Positions 4,879 through 8,161 of a DNA stretch of 8,161 nt are shown piece after piece. The notes under the pieces are model-generated. The model searched no databases. It saw nothing but the letters and a program-made list of their open reading frames with translations, and was not told the DNA's origin. The position numbers and the translations under genes are program-made. Within the stretch, counting starts at the first letter, position 1. The number at the start of each line of letters is the position of its first letter. Origin of the DNA: DATKEG01 sp035544515 (GTDB lineage Bacteria; Acidobacteriota; Vicinamibacteria; Fen-336); assembly GCA_035544515.1 (NCBI GenBank), contig DATKEG010000226.1, forward strand, positions 1 to 8,161, written 5' to 3'.

Positions 4879-7212
4879 GTGAAAAGGCCAGTGGCCGTGG
4901 TCGCTCTGGCGTTGTGCGCGTCGGCATGCCCGGGCGCGCAGAAGACCGTGGTCCACGACCTCGCGCGCCGAGTGGGCGTGGCCGACCGGTGGTCCGGCCA
5001 CGACGTGATCCTCTTCGGCACCCCGGCCGCGGAGCCGCACCAGGTGGAGGGCTTCCACCGCGAGGGCGCGATCCCCTCCGGCGACGGGTTCGCCTGGTCG
5101 AAGGGCGAGGCGGAGCTGTCGCTGAGCTTCGGGCGCGTGGCGCCGCGGACGGCGGTGGTGGACATGGCGCCCTATCGCGGGGTCAAGGAGCAGGCGGCCG
5201 AGGTGAGCCTCAACGGCACGCACGTCGCGCGGCTGGTGCTCAACGACGGACGCCACCGCTATCGCGTGCCGCTGCCGGCCGCGGCGCAGCGGGCCGGCGA
5301 CAATCGCCTGCGGTTCGCCTTCGCGGCCACGGCCTCGCCGGCCGACGTCCCCGGCAACCCCGACCGCCGCCGTCTGGCCGCCGCCTTCTACGCCGTCACC
5401 GTGGGCGCCGCGGACGACGCGGGGCTCGACGACCTGCTCGCGCGCGAGGCCCCGCGCCCCTTCTCCGTGATCGAGCAGGGCGGCGTACCGGCGCTGGTGC
5501 AGATGGCTCCCAGTGTCGTCCGCCATGCGCTGCGCCTTCCCGCGGGCGCCGAGCTGCGCTTCACGCCCCGGCTCCATTCGGCGGCGCGTGCGGCGGGCGC
5601 GTCGGCCTTCCTGCGCGTGACCCTGGAGGCGCGTGCCGGGGAGGAGAAGGAGCTGTGGAGCCGCGCGGTGGACGCGCGGTCCGGCGGCGAGGAGGACGAG
5701 GTATCCCTGCCCCTGCCCGGCGCGGCGGGGGACATCGTGCGCCTCGGCCTGCACGTGGGTGCCCCCCCCGGCGCGCGGTTCGCCTGGGCCGTCTGGACCG
5801 CCCCGCGGGTGGTGGGCCGGAAGGGCGCGGTGGACAACCCTCTCGATCCGCCGCCCGTCTCGGAGGAGGAGCACGGGCGGGCCGGGGAGCTGCGGCGCGC
5901 GCTCCCGGACGTCAACGTGCTCCTGATCGTCCTCGACGCGGCGCGGGCCGCGAGCTTCGGCGCGTACGGCTACGGGCGGCGGACCACACCCGAGGTGGAC
6001 CGCATCGCCGCCGAGGGCGTCGTCTTCGAGCAGGCCTACACGCCGGCCGTGTACACCCTGGGCGCGATGTCGTCGCTCTGGACCTCGCAGTACCCCGACC
6101 GCCACCACGCCGAGGTCTCCTACGCCGACCGCCTGCCCGCGGACCGGCTCACGCTGGCCGAGGCCCTGTCCGAGGGCGGCGTCCACAGCGCGGGCTTCAT
6201 CGCCAACCCGATGGCCGGCAAGCTCTTCGGGTTCGAGCGCGGGTTCGGCGAGTTCGACCAGGTGTACGAGCGGTTCGAGGACCTGGGCAGCCGCGCCGCG
6301 GCCTTCCGCCGCGTGCTGCCCGGCTGGCTGAGCGAGAACGCCTCGCGCCGCTTCTTCGCCTACGTCCATTTCCGCGAGCCGCACTTCCCCTACGATCCGG
6401 GCCCGCCCTTCGACACCCGGTTCGGGCCCGACGCGCCGCTCGGCCGCGCGCAGCGCCGGGACAAGACCTGGTACACGGACGTGAACCAGGGCCGGGTGAA
6501 GCCTTCGCCCGGCGAGATCGCCCATCTCATCCGGCTCTACGACGGCAACCTGGCGTACGTGGACCGGGAGGTCGGCGCCCTGCGCGCCGCGCTCGAGCAG
6601 GCGGGCCTGTGGGACCGGACGGTGGTGATCGTCACCGCGGACCACGGCGAGCAGCTCTACGAGCACGGGTACATCAGCCACAGCGCGCAGGTGTACGAGG
6701 AGAGCATGCGCGTGCCGCTGATCGTCCGCTTCCCGCGGGAGAGCGGCCCGCGTGGAACGCGGGTCGCCGCCCACGTGGACCTCCTCGACGTCGCCCCCAC
6801 CGTGCTCGACGTGTTCGGCCTGGCCGGCCGCGGCCGCGCGGCCCGGGAGTTCCAGGGACGCAGCCTGCTGCCCGTGCTGGCGGGCGCGCCGGGCAAGGAC
6901 GCGGTCGTCTCCCGCACGGTGTGGGAACGTCCGGTGTACGGGCTGCGTGAAGGCCGCTTCAAGTACATCCACGACACCCGTACGGGTTCGGAGCTGCTGT
7001 TCGACCTGGAGCAGGACCCTGCCGAGTCGCGGCCGCTGCAGTCCGCGGAACCCCTGCGCGCGGCGTACCATCGGCAGACGCTCCACGACTGGATGGCGCG
7101 CTTGAAACGGCCGAGCGGCCCGCCGGCGGCACCGGGGCCCGGCCCGGGGCTGAGCGCGACCACGTGCGAGCAGCTCGGCGCGCTCGGGTACGTGGACGCC
7201 AGATGCAAGTAG
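4879..7212 (+). CDS. Sulfatase-like (alkaline phosphatase superfamily) predicted lipoprotein with Thr at the nucleophile position
   Basis: This 777-aa protein has a probable lipoprotein signal: MKRP, a hydrophobic stretch (5-13) and C17 in ASAC, so it is likely membrane-anchored outside the cytoplasm. Residues ~25-178 and ~190-312 look like two beta-sandwich domains (VSLNGTHVARLVLNDG, RAGDNRLRF). The catalytic domain starts at NVLLIVLDAARA (346-357) and contains YGYGRRTTPEVDRIAAEG, HFREPHFPYDPGPPF (497-511), TADHGEQLYEHG (586-597) and H601, with LGALGYV at the C terminus. Asp353, Asp588 and His589 are likely metal ligands. Where sulfatases have CxPSR, this protein reads T393-L-G-A-M before SSLWTSQYP, so there is no formylglycine Cys or Ser. 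A phosphohydrolase or phosphotransferase role with a Thr nucleophile is possible, as is loss of activity. GTG 4879 is chosen because it places the signal peptide at the N terminus; AGAGG (4862-4866) is upstream. TTG 4825 would add an Arg-rich 18-aa extension. The substrate is unknown. Confidence 0.88.
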   Translation: MKRPVAVVALALCASACPGAQKTVVHDLARRVGVADRWSGHDVILFGTPAAEPHQVEGFHREGAIPSGDGFAWSKGEAELSLSFGRVAPRTAVVDMAPYRGVKEQAAEVSLNGTHVARLVLNDGRHRYRVPLPAAAQRAGDNRLRFAFAATASPADVPGNPDRRRLAAAFYAVTVGAADDAGLDDLLAREAPRPFSVIEQGGVPALVQMAPSVVRHALRLPAGAELRFTPRLHSAARAAGASAFLRVTLEARAGEEKELWSRAVDARSGGEEDEVSLPLPGAAGDIVRLGLHVGAPPGARFAWAVWTAPRVVGRKGAVDNPLDPPPVSEEEHGRAGELRRALPDVNVLLIVLDAARAASFGAYGYGRRTTPEVDRIAAEGVVFEQAYTPAVYTLGAMSSLWTSQYPDRHHAEVSYADRLPADRLTLAEALSEGGVHSAGFIANPMAGKLFGFERGFGEFDQVYERFEDLGSRAAAFRRVLPGWLSENASRRFFAYVHFREPHFPYDPGPPFDTRFGPDAPLGRAQRRDKTWYTDVNQGRVKPSPGEIAHLIRLYDGNLAYVDREVGALRAALEQAGLWDRTVVIVTADHGEQLYEHGYISHSAQVYEESMRVPLIVRFPRESGPRGTRVAAHVDLLDVAPTVLDVFGLAGRGRAAREFQGRSLLPVLAGAPGKDAVVSRTVWERPVYGLREGRFKYIHDTRTGSELLFDLEQDPAESRPLQSAEPLRAAYHRQTLHDWMARLKRPSGPPAAPGPGPGLSATTCEQLGALGYVDARCK
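5762..5769 (+). repeat. C8 homopolymer tract inside the sulfatase-like gene
   Basis: Eight consecutive C bases encode part of Gly-Ala-Pro-Pro-Gly (residues 294-298), between the second beta domain and the catalytic domain. Tracts of this length can slip in replication or sequencing. A one-base change would remove the whole catalytic domain. Confidence 0.8.
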
Positions 7213-7235
7213 GCTCCGGCGCGGAAGGTTGGCGC

Positions 7236-7241
7236 TACACT
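7236..7241 (+). promoter_or_regulatory. Candidate -10 box (TACACT) before the membrane-protein gene
   Basis: TACACT matches TATAAT at four of six positions and lies 27 nt before the ATG at 7269. It falls in the 56-nt gap after the sulfatase-like gene. No recognisable -35 hexamer or TG extension accompanies it. If used, the transcript would begin near 7248 and include the ribosome-binding site, giving this gene its own promoter. Confidence 0.25.
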
Positions 7242-7255
7242 GGGCCCACTTTCTC

Positions 7256-7263
7256 GAGAGAGG
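7256..7263 (+). promoter_or_regulatory. Ribosome-binding site fixing the start of the membrane-protein gene
   Basis: GAGAGAGG (7256-7263) lies 5 nt before ATG 7269. It selects this start over the in-frame upstream ATGs at 7164 and 7203, of which 7164 lies inside the preceding gene. Their extra residues are polar and Arg-rich and do not fit the membrane protein that follows. Confidence 0.65.
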
Positions 7264-7268
7264 TCGCC

Positions 7269-7937
7269 ATGTCAAAGCCTTCCCTGCGCCGGCTGGTGCT
7301 GGTGCCGGCGCTCATCACGCTCGCGGTCACGCTGCTGCGGCTCACCGGAGAGCTGCTCCGGTGGTCGCCGTCCCTGTTCGGCCGCGAGGCGGGAGGCGGC
7401 GCCTCGATCGTCGGCATCGTCTGGCTGATCTTCGTCTTCGGCATCTACTTCGCGCTGCGCCTGGCGCGGGCGGGCGAGGAGCCCGCGGGCCTGGGGCGGG
7501 CGCTGGGCTGGCCGGCCCTGGCCTTCATCCTCAACTCCGCGGTGTTCGTCGGAGCGGTGTCGCTGCTGCCCAGCAACCCGGTCGCCCAGCTCGGACTGTT
7601 CACGGTCGGTTCCTGGGTCGCGATCTTCGTGGCCCGGCGGGGCTGGCCCGAGATGTGGCGCGTGCTCCTCGCCTACGGAGTCCTGGCCCGGATCCCCGTG
7701 CTCGTGATCATGTTCCTGTCCATCTTCGGAGGGTGGGACACGCATTACGCGAAGCCGCGTCCGGACTTTCCCGCCATGGGGCCCTGGGGACTCTTCTTCT
7801 GGACGGCGCTCCTGCCCCAGATGGGCATCTGGATCTACCTGACCGTGGTGCTGGGCATGCTGATGGGCGCCGGCACGATCGGGATCCGGCGGCTCATGCG
7901 CCGGCCCGGGGCCGCCCTCACCTCGCCGGTGGCCTGA
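7269..7937 (+). CDS. Uncharacterised six-helix integral membrane protein
   Basis: I do not recognise the family of this 222-aa protein. Hydrophobic segments lie at about 9-25, 46-65, 82-100, 105-121, 132-153 and 174-205. Basic residues cluster at the N terminus (K3, R7, R8), after helix 2 (R64, R66, R77), after helix 4 (R123, R124, R131) and at the C terminus (R207-R212). By the positive-inside rule this gives six helices with both ends in the cytoplasm. The longest external loop (154-173) is GGWDTHYAKPRPDFPAMGPWG-like, rich in aromatic and charged residues with D157, H159 and Y160, and is the best place for a conserved function. No transporter, protease or glycosyltransferase signature is visible. 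It follows the sulfatase-like gene by 56 nt with a good ribosome-binding site. It could be co-transcribed with that gene or have its own promoter. Confidence 0.82.
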   Translation: MSKPSLRRLVLVPALITLAVTLLRLTGELLRWSPSLFGREAGGGASIVGIVWLIFVFGIYFALRLARAGEEPAGLGRALGWPALAFILNSAVFVGAVSLLPSNPVAQLGLFTVGSWVAIFVARRGWPEMWRVLLAYGVLARIPVLVIMFLSIFGGWDTHYAKPRPDFPAMGPWGLFFWTALLPQMGIWIYLTVVLGMLMGAGTIGIRRLMRRPGAALTSPVA

Positions 7938-7954
7938 GCGCGCGACGGCCCCTA

Positions 7955-8161
7955 CTACGACGCCGCGAGCAAGGCGCTCGTAGCGCTCACGGCCTGCCTG
8001 CTCGTGGCCGCGGACGGTCCGAGGTCGCGATAGAGGACGTCGCCGGCGGCCACGCGCCACCCCGAGCAGACGGTGTTCCCCTCGTCGTAGAGGCTGCCCT
8101 GGTCCGCCCGGACGCCGGGGTGGAACAGGAACAGGAGGCCCGCGACGGTGGCCGCGGCAAG
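7955..8161 (-). CDS. Partial, probably truncated N-terminal fragment of a GT-C-type membrane glycosyltransferase
   Basis: The ORF enters from the right edge (no start seen) and reads 68 codons leftward to a TAG at 7957-7955. It starts with a hydrophobic run (LAAATVAGLLFLF), then SLYDEGNTVCSGWRVAAGDVLYRDL. The spacing DEG...A/V-x-x-G-D/E-V-x-Y-R-D is typical of the first extracytoplasmic loop in PMT/ArnT-like (GT39/GT83-type) membrane glycosyltransferases, where the Asp-Glu pair is catalytic. In such proteins this loop lies near the N terminus and hundreds of residues should follow. Here only 22 low-complexity Ala/Ser residues follow before the stop. It is therefore most likely a pseudogene remnant, although a frameshift or misassembly near 8010-8020 would also explain it. 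It converges on the membrane-protein gene, with 17 nt between stops. The family call rests on one motif. Confidence 0.45.
   Translation of the reverse strand, partial: LAAATVAGLLFLFHPGVRADQGSLYDEGNTVCSGWRVAAGDVLYRDLGPSAATSRQAVSATSALLAAS

Noticed and set aside
6820..6845. Dense GGCC/GCGGCCGC palindromes
   Set aside because: They are explained by Gly/Arg/Ala codons in the sulfatase-like gene. No repeat copies or flanking structure were seen.
2763..7275. Very long minus-strand open frames (about 800 residues each) antisense to metG and the sulfatase-like gene
   Set aside because: They are His/Arg/Ala-rich low-complexity translations lying opposite genes with clear motifs. Such frames are expected where GC-rich third positions suppress stops on the other strand.
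7966..7980. Hairpin CGAGC-aaggc-GCTCG between converging ORFs as a terminator
   Set aside because: It has a five-base stem with no T-run on either strand, too weak to call.
7938..8033. Plus-strand open stretch in frame with the membrane-protein gene beyond its stop (ARDGPYYDAASKALVALT...)
   Set aside because: It has no start codon of its own. It lies opposite the DEG/YRD fragment with coinciding wobble positions, so its codon bias is not independent evidence.

Overview
This is a compact, very GC-rich bacterial segment. GC looks clearly above 70% by eye, and nearly all codons end in G or C. Five complete genes and one uncharacterised membrane-protein gene read on the + strand. One broken or partial ORF reads on the - strand at the right edge. 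No RNA gene, IS element, CRISPR array, integrase or defence module is visible. A lipoprotein 'sulfatase-like' protein with N-terminal beta-sandwich domains, a Thermus-type methionyl-tRNA synthetase and a single-ORF LarC suggest a high-GC environmental lineage such as Acidobacteriota, a deltaproteobacterial group or a related candidate phylum. The sequence does not settle which.

Layout: bases 1-137 are non-coding and carry an extended -10 promoter just before the first gene. Then come a class III-type sirtuin deacylase (138-902), RadC (899-1600), LarC nickel-pincer cofactor nickel insertase (1597-2886) and methionyl-tRNA synthetase MetG (2883-4820). These four are joined by three consecutive 4-nt stop/start overlaps: TTGA, GTGA and ATGA. 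They therefore look like one translationally coupled operon, although their functions (protein deacylation, a JAB-domain protein, Ni cofactor assembly, aminoacylation) are not obviously one pathway.

After 58 nt comes a 777-aa predicted lipoprotein of the alkaline phosphatase/sulfatase superfamily (4879-7212). Its nucleophile position appears to be Thr rather than the Cys/Ser of the CxPxR sulfatase motif. After a further 56 nt, with its own ribosome-binding site and a weak candidate -10, comes a six-helix membrane protein of unknown function (7269-7937). The last ~200 bases encode, on the opposite strand, the N-terminal region of a GT-C-type membrane glycosyltransferase (DEG...YRD motif). It ends in a stop only 22 residues after that motif, so it is probably a remnant, unless a frameshift error is involved.

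I found no convincing previously undescribed multi-gene system. The points most worth a second look are the Thr-type sulfatase-like lipoprotein, a strong internal ribosome-binding site and GTG at the domain junction of metG, LarC without LarB/LarE in view, and the truncated glycosyltransferase.
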